64,000 bases of DNA from Candidatus Cardinium hertigii (GTDB lineage: Bacteria > Bacteroidota > Bacteroidia > Cytophagales > Amoebophilaceae). The stretch covers positions 992,001-1,056,000 of the forward strand of contig NZ_CP029619.1 of assembly GCF_003176915.1 (NCBI RefSeq). Reading direction: 5' to 3'. The position numbers were made by a program, and so were the translations under genes. Below, in pieces: positions 1 through 7,914 of this stretch (its first letter is position 1; the number at the start of each line of letters is the position of its first letter). The notes below the pieces were generated by a model. The model worked only from the letters and a program-made list of their open reading frames with translations, searched no databases and was not told the DNA's origin.

Positions 1-33
1 AACGAAAATAGAAAAACAGTATAATTCGATCCG

Positions 34-948
34 CTATACGCTTTCTAACGTTTGGTTTCTTGGATGATACATTTGCATCACTTGTTTAAGGTAATCTTTA
101 TCTAGATGGGTATATATTTCAGTAGTAGTAATAGAGCTATGTCCTAGCATTTCTTGTATAGCACGCAGATCGGCACCTCCTTCTAGCAAATGGGTAGCAA
201 AAGCATGCCTAAAAGCATGCGGACTCACTTCTGCACGGATACCGGCCTTTCTTGCTACTGTTTGTACCATTAAGAAAACCATTACTCTGGTTAGGCCCTT
301 TCCTCTTCGGCTTAGAAAAAGGCAATCATGGTATCCTGGTTTAATGGTTTTATGTGTACGTATATCTTTTATATACAAGGAAATATACTTTAGTGCTGGG
401 GCGCCAATGGGCACCAATCGTTCTTTATTGCCTTTGCCTATAATACGTACAAAGCTTTCTTCGAAATAGATATGGCTAATGGGCAGTGTGACCAATTCAG
501 AAACGCGCATGCCTGTACTATACAAGGTTTCTATAATAGCGCGATTGCGTATGCCAATGGGTGTGCCATCTTCTATTGTCTTTAGCATCGTGTCGATTTG
601 CATGGGGGATAGAATAGTAGGGAGGGAGCGACCCAGTTGCGGGTGTTCTATATGCAGCAGCGGGTTTACCACGGGATGCTCCAGCGCTATAAACCTATAA
701 AAACTACGCAATGCGGACAGTAATCTTGCTTGGCTAGCAGCTTGTATGTTAGCTGTATGTAATGTTTCTAAAAAGGCACGGACATGTAAGGGCGTAACAA
801 CAAGTGGAGAGAGGCGTTGTTGTGCTATAAACTGTGCAAATTTCCTTACATCAGTTAAATAAGCTATAATAGAATGTTCAGAAAGCGAACACTCTAAACG
901 TAAATAAATTGCGAATTGTTGTAGAAATATTTTCCATTCATCTGTCAT
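34..948 (-). CDS. xerD: Tyrosine recombinase XerD/XerC-type
   Basis: Site-specific tyrosine recombinase of the Xer family, which resolves chromosome dimers at dif with a partner recombinase. The product is 304 aa from the ATG at 948, the usual family length. The frame stays open to 996, but those extra 16 residues do not resemble the family N-terminus, while the sequence after the 948 start (MTDEWKIFLQQF) does. The N-terminal SAM-like core-binding domain covers about residues 1-100. The catalytic domain shows the full set: Arg148 (TGMRVSEL), Lys172 (GKGNKERL), His244 and Arg247 (HAFRH), His270 (LGHSS) and the nucleophile Tyr279 (IYTHLD). XerD rather than XerC is a family-level guess. The gene is followed upstream by a tRNA on the same strand. 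Confidence 0.9.
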   Translation of the reverse strand: MTDEWKIFLQQFAIYLRLECSLSEHSIIAYLTDVRKFAQFIAQQRLSPLVVTPLHVRAFLETLHTANIQAASQARLLSALRSFYRFIALEHPVVNPLLHIEHPQLGRSLPTILSPMQIDTMLKTIEDGTPIGIRNRAIIETLYSTGMRVSELVTLPISHIYFEESFVRIIGKGNKERLVPIGAPALKYISLYIKDIRTHKTIKPGYHDCLFLSRRGKGLTRVMVFLMVQTVARKAGIRAEVSPHAFRHAFATHLLEGGADLRAIQEMLGHSSITTTEIYTHLDKDYLKQVMQMYHPRNQTLESV

Positions 949-1004
949 ATAACCATAGGAAACCCTTATCTCCCTCATTTTTCTGTAAGGGCGCAAACCT
1001 TAGG

Positions 1005-1081
1005 TGGCTCCCCCTGCAGGACTCGAACCTGCGACCCTTTGATTAACAGTCAAATGCTCTAACCAGCTGAGCTAAGGAGGA
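1005..1081 (-). tRNA. tRNA-Asn (GTT)
   Basis: The minus strand folds as a complete cloverleaf. The 7-bp acceptor stem is TCCTCCT paired with AGGGGGA (one T-G wobble). The anticodon stem TTTGA/TCAAA holds the loop CTGTTAA, giving anticodon GTT. The T arm is GCAGG-TTCGAGT-CCTGC. The 3' CCA is encoded (positions 1005-1007). It lies between xerD and the divergent acyltransferase gene. Confidence 0.96.
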
Positions 1082-1256
1082 ATTTCGCACATGCAATTTG
1101 CTCATTTTTTTGGATAAAACCAAAATTATACCCTACTACTATGCCCTTTTATACGCTTTTTAGTTTATTTAGTACTTTTACGCTAAAGCTGAGTAGTCAA
1201 AAAATAAAACAAAGATACTTATATTTGTTTTAATTGATTTAATATATTGAATTCAC

Positions 1257-1856
1257 ATGAGGTATAGTATAAGCCGTTTACTGGAGAGGTGGGCACAAAA
1301 GTTAGCCATTGCGCTGGTACATCGGTTAGGTTGGAGCATACACAACCTATCCCATCCAACAGTTAAGAAGGCAGTTGTCGTATTGGCGCCGCATACTAGC
1401 AACTGGGATTTCTTTTACGGTATGTTATTTAGATTTAGTTGTCCCTCTCTACCCATTAGATTTGCGATTAAAAAAGAGGTGATGTTTTTCCCACTTTCCT
1501 ACCTTATGAAGGCATTAGGTGCTATTCCTATAGATAGAAGCGGTCAGCAATTAGGTAAAAAGCAATCCAGTAGGGTAACTTTTATGGTAGAGTTGTTCAA
1601 TAGAGCGGATAAACTTTTATTAATCATTGCGCCAGAAGGTACAAGAAAGTGCGTAAGGCGTTGGAAAACAGGGTTTTATAGGATAGCTGAAGCAGCCAAT
1701 GTTCCCATTATTTTAGGATACATAGATTATGCACAAAAAACGATGGGATTGGGCCCTTTTTTTTATCCTACAGGTAATATAGAAACAGACATAGCAACCA
1801 TACAAGATTTTTATAGGCCCATATCTGGTAAACATCCGGAGCAGGGGGTACGTTGA
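1257..1856 (+). CDS. PlsC-like lysophospholipid acyltransferase family protein
   Basis: Probable membrane-associated acyltransferase of the PlsC/LPLAT family, which moves an acyl chain onto a glycerol-phosphate type acceptor. The 199-aa protein has the catalytic H-X4-D motif as His46-TSNW-Asp51 and the acceptor-binding motif PEGTR near residues 126-130, followed by WKTGFYRIA, a common pattern in this family. It is short compared with typical 1-acylglycerol-3-phosphate acyltransferases (about 240 aa), but both core motifs are intact. The true acceptor (lysophosphatidate or another lysolipid) cannot be read from sequence. ATG at 1257 with no clear ribosome binding site. It stands alone; the next gene starts 230 bp downstream and I see nothing in that gap. 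Confidence 0.8.
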   Translation: MRYSISRLLERWAQKLAIALVHRLGWSIHNLSHPTVKKAVVVLAPHTSNWDFFYGMLFRFSCPSLPIRFAIKKEVMFFPLSYLMKALGAIPIDRSGQQLGKKQSSRVTFMVELFNRADKLLLIIAPEGTRKCVRRWKTGFYRIAEAANVPIILGYIDYAQKTMGLGPFFYPTGNIETDIATIQDFYRPISGKHPEQGVR

Positions 1857-2085
1857 CAGCAGGCGATGGGGACCGATTTGTTTTTGGGAGAGGAGGCGTA
1901 GCGCGTTAACTATTTTTTGCGGTACCAGGCATTGGCTTTTGAAAAGAGGAAGCGTAAACCAGAACATGTAGTAAGAAAATTGTATATTTCGTGCTAATTA
2001 ACCTAGGTTATAAGTTTACGGGGTTATAGCAGTTAGAGCTGATTTTACAATATTAGTATTACTTTATATAACACATTATAGTATT

Positions 2086-2862
2086 ATGATAGAGCAAGAA
2101 GAAATGGGCACCAAGCACACAGGTTGTTGTGACGGGTCAGGTAGGCAGGACGATACAGGTTGTTGTGACGGGTCAGGTAGGCAGGACGATACAGGTTGTT
2201 GTGACGGGTCAGGTAGGCAGGACGATACAGGTTGTTGCGGCGGGTCAGGTAGGCAGGATGATTCAGGTTGTTGCGGCGGAGGGATGATGGAAGATGATGG
2301 CGGTTGTTGTAGGGGAGATTCGGTAGAGGATGCGTCAGGTTGTTGCGGTAATATCCTTGATTCAGAGATCCCAGATGGCTCTCAGGAGGCGCATTTAGAG
2401 TCAGATTCATTGGAGCAGCTTCAAAAGATAGTAGAGGAGATAAATGACAAATATATTCGTCTTTATTCTGAATTTGATAATTTTAAGAAACGTACTGCTA
2501 AAGAGCGTATGGCGCTTATAGACAAAGCCAACGAACAAGCGCTGAAAGAGCTTTTGCCTATTATAGATGATTTTGAGCGTTGCCTTACTGTTTTACAAAA
2601 AGACAAGGAAGTTGTACAGCAGGCCACACAGGAAGGTATTCAATTGATCCACGATAAGCTAATGCGCTTCCTGCAAAAGTTTAACGTGGAAGGGATGCAA
2701 TTAGAACCAGGCACTCCATTCAATGCTGATTTACATGAAGCGATTATGCAGCAAGTTGTAGAGTCGGAGGAGATGAAAGGGAAGATCATCTCAGTAGTAG
2801 AAAGCGGTTATTTGATTAATACCTATGTATTGCGATTTGCTAAAGTTGTAATTGGAGTATAA
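2086..2862 (+). CDS. grpE: GrpE nucleotide exchange factor with Cys-pair repeat extension
   Basis: GrpE releases ADP from DnaK in the Hsp70 cycle. The GrpE domain runs from about residue 108 to 258: a coiled coil (DKYIRLYSEFDNFKKRTAKE), then the beta-wing region with GTPFNADLHEAIMQ and the C-terminal TYVLRFAKVVIGV. The unusual part is the first 90 residues. Seven Cys-Cys pairs sit at 14/15, 26/27, 38/39, 50/51, 62/63, 74/75 and 86/87, exactly 12 residues apart, in a Gly/Asp/Ser-rich setting (TGCCDGSGRQDD type). GrpE N-termini are usually short and acidic, so this extension is atypical. dnaJ starts 8 bp after the stop, so the two are almost certainly one operon. The role of the extension is unknown. 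Confidence 0.93.
   Translation: MIEQEEMGTKHTGCCDGSGRQDDTGCCDGSGRQDDTGCCDGSGRQDDTGCCGGSGRQDDSGCCGGGMMEDDGGCCRGDSVEDASGCCGNILDSEIPDGSQEAHLESDSLEQLQKIVEEINDKYIRLYSEFDNFKKRTAKERMALIDKANEQALKELLPIIDDFERCLTVLQKDKEVVQQATQEGIQLIHDKLMRFLQKFNVEGMQLEPGTPFNADLHEAIMQQVVESEEMKGKIISVVESGYLINTYVLRFAKVVIGV
2119..2349 (+). repeat. 36-bp tandem repeat inside grpE
   Basis: Direct repeats of 36 bp, each encoding 12 residues with one Cys pair. The first three units (2119-2226) look identical or nearly so at the base level, and later units drift (GACGGG to GGCGGG and others) while keeping the TGTTG(T/C) core. This is the pattern of a recently expanded minisatellite with older degenerate units at its 3' end. Confidence 0.9.
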
Positions 2863-2870
2863 TTTTTACA

Positions 2871-4001
2871 ATGGAAAAAGATTATTACAGTATACTAGGC
2901 ATAACAAAGCATGCCACAGCTGATGAGATTAAAAAGGCTTATCGTAAGATAGCCATGCAATACCATCCTGATAAAAATCCAGGAAACAAAGCTGCGGAAG
3001 AGAAATTTAAAGTTGCAACAGAGGCCTATGACGTTTTGAGTAACCCAAGAAAGAAAGCAAAGTACGACCAATTTGGTGCAGAAGGGGTACAAAGTGGAGG
3101 TAGCTATGAAGGTCATTTTTATGAAGGTGACCTGAGTGATTTGTTTGATAATTCACCCTTTGGAAGTTTTTTTGGGGGGGGGAAGCATGCAGGTCGGAAG
3201 GAGCGGTATGGGGAAGATTTACGTATAAAAATCAAGCTAACCCTTAAAGAGATTGCCAATGGTACGGAGAAAAAGGTAAAAGTTAAGCGTTACATGAGCT
3301 GTGGTACATGTAGTGGAAGTGGAGCGGAAGGGGGAACTGCTATGGAGACGTGCGGTGCCTGTCAAGGGAAAGGTAGTGTACGTAAAGTAACTCAGACTTT
3401 ACTAGGGAATATGGTTACAGAATCTACTTGTGGCCGTTGTTGTGGTATGGGGAAACAGATCAAGACACCTTGTAGCAACTGCCAAGGGCAAGGCAGAAAG
3501 TTAATGGAGGACCTTATTACCTTTGAGGTACCGGCAGGCGTAAGAAAAGGTATAGAGCTTACCCTACGCAACAAGGGGAATGTTCCACCGCGTGGCGGAA
3601 TGCCAGGCAATTTAATTATTCAGGTGGATGAGGAGGAAGATGACTATTTAAAACGGGAAGGGAATAACATTTGCTATACGTTGCACATCAGTTTTGTAGA
3701 TGCAGTGTTAGGTTGTGAAATGGAAGTTCCCACTTTATATGGCAGTGTTCGGGTAAAAATTCCAATGGGGACACAAAGTGGGAAAGTACTTAAGTTAGGT
3801 GGGAAAGGAGTTCCCAATATAGATGGCTATGGTTTTAAAGGAGATCAGTTGATTTTTGTACAGGTTTGGACCCCGCAAGAATTAACCAAAGAAGAAAAAG
3901 AGCTCTTGCTTTCCCTTCGGCATGCGCCTAACTTTATACCCAAGCCCAGTAAGAAGGAACAAAGTTTTTTTGAGCGAATTAAGTCTTTTTTTCAAGGGTA
4001 A
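2871..4001 (+). CDS. dnaJ: Chaperone protein DnaJ
   Basis: Hsp40 co-chaperone that delivers substrates to DnaK and stimulates its ATPase. The 376-aa protein has a J domain (residues 1-70) with the essential HPD at 32-34, a short Gly/Phe-rich linker (about 71-112), and a zinc-finger domain with all four CXXCXGXG motifs at Cys144, Cys161, Cys187 and Cys201. Then follow the C-terminal substrate-binding domains. It is a full type I DnaJ. It sits directly after grpE. The Gly-rich linker is encoded by seven T followed by nine G (3167-3182), a tract prone to slippage. No CIRCE or other heat-shock operator was recognised upstream. Confidence 0.97.
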   Translation: MEKDYYSILGITKHATADEIKKAYRKIAMQYHPDKNPGNKAAEEKFKVATEAYDVLSNPRKKAKYDQFGAEGVQSGGSYEGHFYEGDLSDLFDNSPFGSFFGGGKHAGRKERYGEDLRIKIKLTLKEIANGTEKKVKVKRYMSCGTCSGSGAEGGTAMETCGACQGKGSVRKVTQTLLGNMVTESTCGRCCGMGKQIKTPCSNCQGQGRKLMEDLITFEVPAGVRKGIELTLRNKGNVPPRGGMPGNLIIQVDEEEDDYLKREGNNICYTLHISFVDAVLGCEMEVPTLYGSVRVKIPMGTQSGKVLKLGGKGVPNIDGYGFKGDQLIFVQVWTPQELTKEEKELLLSLRHAPNFIPKPSKKEQSFFERIKSFFQG

Positions 4002-4037
4002 GCTATACAAACAGCTCTTTTTATAGCAACCATTACG

Positions 4038-5774
4038 ATGAGTCAATTTATAGTTTCTGCGCGGAGATACCGTCCTACTCATTTTAAGGATATTATGGGG
4101 CAATCCCATATAACTACTACTTTACAGAATGCCCTAGCGTATGGAAAGCTCGCTCATGCTTTTCTTTTTTGCGGTCCACGCGGTGTAGGAAAAACGACCT
4201 GTGCACGTATTCTAGCCAAAGCAATCAACTGTCTACACATTACAGAAGAGCGGGAACCTTGCAACGATTGTAGGCATTGTGTAAGCTTTAGCAGTAGTAA
4301 TCCTATGAATATCTATGAATTAGATGCCGCTTCTAACAATGCAGTAGAGGATATTCGCGAATTAGTGGATCAAGTACGCTATGTTCCCCAGATGGGCAAA
4401 TATAAGATATACATTATAGATGAGGTCCATATGTTATCTAATGCAGCCTTTAATGCCTTTCTTAAAACATTGGAAGAGCCTCCTAGTTACGTTTTATTTA
4501 TATTGGCTACTACAGAACGGCATAAAGTGCTTCCTACTATTCTATCACGTTGTCAAATATTTAATTTTAATAGTATCAAAATAGAGGCTATTGCTGATCA
4601 GTTAGCATCCATAGCTATGCAAGAATCTATTGCCTATGAAATGGCTGCCTTACAACTTATTGCACAAAAAGCGGAAGGTGCCATGCGTGATGCACTTTCC
4701 ATGTTTGATATAATAGCTACAGCTACGGGTCAAAAGGAAACCATTACGTATGCTGTAGCAGCTGCTCATTTGCAACATTTGGACTATGCTTATTATTTTA
4801 AATGCACGGAAGCCTTTGTAAGGAAAGATATTCCTACGTTGCTTTCCATTTATGATGCTGTTTTACGTGCTGGGTTTAACGGACGTCATTTTTTAGTAGG
4901 GTTGGGCGAGCATTTGCGTAATTTACTAGTCTGTAGAGATCCCGTTTCGCTTCCGTTATTAGAAGTTCCTGACCCCATCAGGCCACAATATGCTGAATAT
5001 GCTGCTAAATGCAGCATGCATTTTTTATTAGATGCCTTAGCGCGCCTCAATCAGTGTCTATTGCATTACCAAGCCAGTCAGCATAAGAGGCTGCATGTAG
5101 AGCTTTTTCTTATTGAGCTAGCAGCAGGCACTCCAACAGTAGTACCTGCTGGAACAGAGGGTACCCCCCAAAAAAAACAGCTTCCCTCTGAACCCAATAG
5201 GTGCAAGCAATCCGCTGCAGCGGTGCAGGAAGCGGAATCTTCTATGCCATGCAAAAAACCCTCCAGTAATCCTTTACCAGGCGATAGGGTAATGATACAA
5301 GAAGCTGTAACAGAGCGGCTTCCTACTTTAGCAGATCTCAAAAAAACATTAACCGGAACGGAAGCATTGGATACTGTTGTACAGATATCTCCTCTACAAA
5401 CGAAAAAAACGCTCCCTCTATTGGGGGAAAAGGTAGCAATAGTGTTAGCTGATTATAAAGAATATCTTAAGAATAAGGGAGATTTAGCTGCCTATCAGCT
5501 TATGCGTCAGCCAATAAAAGTAGAAGGTAGGGTTATTTCTATTACATTGATTCATCCCGTTCAAGAAGCCATGCTGCAAAAGCTTAAGGGAGATCTTTTA
5601 AATTTCCTGGGTGAGGCGTTACAAGATTCTGATATAACCATTCAGGGTGTTTTGGTAGAGGAAGTTGTCCCTAAAAGGCCCTATACGGATCAGGAAAAGT
5701 TGAACTATTTAGGTAAAAAAAACGCTGCTATAGCCTTTCTACAAGAAAAATTAAGGTTAGAACTTACGTATTAG
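4038..5774 (+). CDS. dnaX: DNA polymerase III subunit gamma/tau
   Basis: Clamp-loader ATPase that loads the beta clamp and couples the replisome. The 578-aa frame has Walker A GPRGVGKT at residues 46-53, a four-Cys zinc site (Cys65, 75, 78, 81), Walker B with DEVH at 128-131, and the sensor/SRC motif SRCQ at 170-173. The tau-specific tail follows domain III. At codons 378-380 the frame reads CAA AAA AAA CAG, an in-phase A-AAA-AAA slippery heptamer; a -1 slip there meets a TGA five codons on and would give a gamma-like product of about 384 aa. It lies 36 bp after dnaJ on the same strand and may be co-transcribed. Confidence 0.96.
   Translation: MSQFIVSARRYRPTHFKDIMGQSHITTTLQNALAYGKLAHAFLFCGPRGVGKTTCARILAKAINCLHITEEREPCNDCRHCVSFSSSNPMNIYELDAASNNAVEDIRELVDQVRYVPQMGKYKIYIIDEVHMLSNAAFNAFLKTLEEPPSYVLFILATTERHKVLPTILSRCQIFNFNSIKIEAIADQLASIAMQESIAYEMAALQLIAQKAEGAMRDALSMFDIIATATGQKETITYAVAAAHLQHLDYAYYFKCTEAFVRKDIPTLLSIYDAVLRAGFNGRHFLVGLGEHLRNLLVCRDPVSLPLLEVPDPIRPQYAEYAAKCSMHFLLDALARLNQCLLHYQASQHKRLHVELFLIELAAGTPTVVPAGTEGTPQKKQLPSEPNRCKQSAAAVQEAESSMPCKKPSSNPLPGDRVMIQEAVTERLPTLADLKKTLTGTEALDTVVQISPLQTKKTLPLLGEKVAIVLADYKEYLKNKGDLAAYQLMRQPIKVEGRVISITLIHPVQEAMLQKLKGDLLNFLGEALQDSDITIQGVLVEEVVPKRPYTDQEKLNYLGKKNAAIAFLQEKLRLELTY
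5171..5233 (+). promoter_or_regulatory. Candidate -1 frameshift signal in dnaX
   Basis: Slippery heptamer A AAA AAA (5171-5177) in the correct phase within a C6A8 run. A stop TGA at 5189-5191 lies in the -1 frame. Starting 2 nt after the heptamer there is a possible composite hairpin: GCTTCC (5180-5185) with GGAAGC (5228-5233), enclosing the palindrome CCGCTGCAGCGG. An AGAGGG at 5156-5161 lies about 10 nt upstream, where E. coli dnaX has its stimulatory Shine-Dalgarno-like element. Programmed frameshifting or transcriptional slippage at dnaX is known in other bacteria; activity here is inferred. Confidence 0.55.
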
Positions 5775-6081
5775 GGATGTTGCGCAAAGCATTTTAAGCA
5801 GGCGTAAAAGGTCTTTCCATATCTTTAGCCATTGATTTCAGCTGGGTAAAATGAAAATTATCTATAAATTAATGCCTAGTGCATGAAGTATTTTTGCGTA
5901 AGTGTTCGCAGCGCTCTCTTCTCTTTAGACTAAAAGTAATGCATTATTGGTTGAATACTTAAGCTCGTTTTATAATTATACGAGACAGTAGCCAGTAGGC
6001 TTCCTATTTTATAAAATAAAAAATAGTATTTTACACGGGCATGTTATAAGCAGATACCCTAACAAAAAAATTTTACTAGCT
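5775..6081. other. Non-coding gap, dnaX to ankyrin gene
   Basis: About 300 bp, AT-rich, with no convincing gene or structured RNA. It should hold the promoter of the downstream ankyrin gene, but I see no unambiguous promoter motif. Confidence 0.4.
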
Positions 6082-6303
6082 ATGCTTATTAAAAACACTT
6101 TTTCTCTGTTTTTTTTAATCTTTTGTTGCATCTGTAATGTAAAGCGAAGTAAAGCCAATGTTTGGTATCAAGACAAAGCTTCGGTTTGTAGGGTAGCAGC
6201 TGTAGCCGCTCAACAATCCAATAAGGAGGCATGTGCATATGCCAAGTCTTCTTATATAGGGAAAAATAGATGGCCGGTTGCATTATGCAATAGCCAATGC
6301 TGA
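6082..6303 (+). pseudogene. N-terminal part of a frameshifted ankyrin protein (signal peptide)
   Basis: A 73-aa frame that starts with a signal-peptide-like stretch (MLIKNTFSLFFLIFCCICNV). After residue 59 it runs in the wrong frame across the beginning of the ankyrin region (WPVALCNSQC, then stop). Reading one base later from about 6260 gives GKIDGRLHYAIANAD, which is the start of the first ankyrin repeat in the overlapping downstream frame. Skipping one base in GGGAAAAATA (6259-6268) would join the two frames. I therefore read this as the export signal and linker of one gene broken by a single-base insertion; translational slippage or a sequencing error in the A5 tract are alternatives. Confidence 0.6.
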
Positions 6304-7264
6304 TATAGATACTATAACAAGGTTACTTAAACAAAATGTGGATATAAATGCCTATGATGCAAATTACACTACGCCCTTACACCAAGCAGTTTATTATGGT
6401 CATATAGCAATCGTCCAACTACTCATTGATAAGGAAGCTGCTATCAATAAACAAATATTGTATAACAATTACTCATCAATACGTGGTTTTACACCGCTCC
6501 ATATAGCCATATGGAAAAGGGATATAGCCATGGTAGCGTTGCTTTTAGCCAAGGGAGCTGACCCAACCATTACCACAGAAGAACAAACGTGTGGTTGCTG
6601 CGATACGCCATTACATAGAGCAGCAGCAATAGGCCAGCTAGATATTGTAAAATTATTGATAGAGAGAGGGGCTGATATAAATAGAGAGAATAAAAATGGA
6701 TACACACCGCTGCATAAGGCAGTCCAAGCTGGTAATTTACTGATTGCGCAGTTGTTCATAGCTAGAGGGGCTAATGTAAACATAAGAAGGCAAGATCCAT
6801 GTTGTCAGACCCCACTGACTATAGCTGCTGGGAAGGGAGACCGCATCATGGTACAATTGCTATTGGATAATGGGGCAGCTATAAATGTAATGGATTGGGA
6901 TTATAGTCGTCCATTGAGTGCAGCCGCTTGTAGCGGTCATTTATCCATTGTACAGCTATTGATTGAGAAAGGAGCCGATGTCAATTTAGGTTGTAGGGAT
7001 GAAGCTACCCCTTTATATAGGGCCGTTCAATATAGTCACTCGGAAGAAGTCATACAATTTTTAATTGAAAAAGGGGCTACCATAAATGAATACTTATTAC
7101 ATGTAGCAGCAGAGAGAGGCCATTTAAAAATCGTTAAATGTTTGCTTAAGCAACATTGCCCTATCAATAAAACCAATCAGGATGGCTATACACCATTACA
7201 TATTGCAGCCCAATGTGGGCATGCGTCAATTGTTACCTATTTGCTTAATAAAGGTGCCGATTAG
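6278..7264 (+). CDS. Ankyrin-repeat protein (main frame of a frameshifted gene)
   Basis: About ten consecutive ankyrin repeats fill the whole 328-aa frame, most with the TPLH..A...G...IVQLLI..GAD.N pattern; the last ends in NKGAD just before the stop. Ankyrin arrays are protein-binding scaffolds and are greatly expanded in Amoebophilaceae and other intracellular bacteria, where some act as effectors. The nominal start is a TTG at 6278 inside the first repeat, which is not credible as a natural start. The upstream frame at 6082 supplies a signal peptide, so the intact gene was probably 6082-7264. A binding partner cannot be inferred. A short gap separates it from a convergent HD-domain gene. 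Confidence 0.8.
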   Translation: MHYAIANADIDTITRLLKQNVDINAYDANYTTPLHQAVYYGHIAIVQLLIDKEAAINKQILYNNYSSIRGFTPLHIAIWKRDIAMVALLLAKGADPTITTEEQTCGCCDTPLHRAAAIGQLDIVKLLIERGADINRENKNGYTPLHKAVQAGNLLIAQLFIARGANVNIRRQDPCCQTPLTIAAGKGDRIMVQLLLDNGAAINVMDWDYSRPLSAAACSGHLSIVQLLIEKGADVNLGCRDEATPLYRAVQYSHSEEVIQFLIEKGATINEYLLHVAAERGHLKIVKCLLKQHCPINKTNQDGYTPLHIAAQCGHASIVTYLLNKGAD

Positions 7265-7318
7265 GCGTAGTGGAACAGCTAGGCAGCATTGGATGCAATA
7301 GATAACCGCTGCATAAAT

Positions 7319-7870
7319 TTACGAATGGCGTGGTTGAAGCATTTTTTCGCAAATGCGTTCCATTTCTTCTAACCAATGCAGGGGTCCTTTGTTTCTTTTA
7401 CCCCATGGAATATAAAAAGTTAAGGTTTCTTCCGCTATACGTTGTTGATCTTTCGACTTTTGAACACCCAATGTGCGCAAATTATGCAACCTATCTGCTA
7501 GCTTAATTTGTATGACCCTACTATCCTTGCATTTATTTAATAGTTTTATATTTTTATTTTTACTTAATTTCCACTTAAATCCACTGGTATTATAATGGGT
7601 AACTGTATCCACTATAGTAGCCACTTCCATTCCATACATCAGTGCTATTTGATTTAACGTAATAGGGGTATCCTCTACAACATCATGCAATAATCCAGCT
7701 AAAAGTGTTATAGAATCCTGGGTAACCTCCAGCAATATTGTGGTTACAGTCATCGGATGGGTATAGTAGGGATCCCCCGATTTACGAACAACTAACCCAT
7801 GGGCATTTTTAATAAATGAAATAGTTTTGATTACAACTTCTTCTGAAAGTGCAGTTACTTTAGGCAACAA
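7319..7870 (-). CDS. HD-domain hydrolase, SpoT/RelA N-terminal type
   Basis: Stand-alone domain resembling the (p)ppGpp hydrolase half of RelA/SpoT, or small alarmone hydrolases. The 183-aa frame shows RKSGDPYYTHP (His38), LLHDVVEDT with the HD pair His62-Asp63 and Glu66-Asp67, and IKLADRLHNLRT with Asp126. There is no synthetase, TGS or ACT domain. The start is a TTG at 7870; the open frame continues upstream to a TAA near 7922, and no ATG lies in that extension. The preceding gene on the same strand ends at 7915, so the two could be translationally coupled, or could be one gene split by a frameshift. Substrate is inferred from family only. Confidence 0.75.
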   Translation of the reverse strand: MLPKVTALSEEVVIKTISFIKNAHGLVVRKSGDPYYTHPMTVTTILLEVTQDSITLLAGLLHDVVEDTPITLNQIALMYGMEVATIVDTVTHYNTSGFKWKLSKNKNIKLLNKCKDSRVIQIKLADRLHNLRTLGVQKSKDQQRIAEETLTFYIPWGKRNKGPLHWLEEMERICEKMLQPRHS

Positions 7871-7914
7871 AGTTATGAGCTCTTTTTCTTGTGCTAAGCT
7901 CTTAGCTGTCTCCG

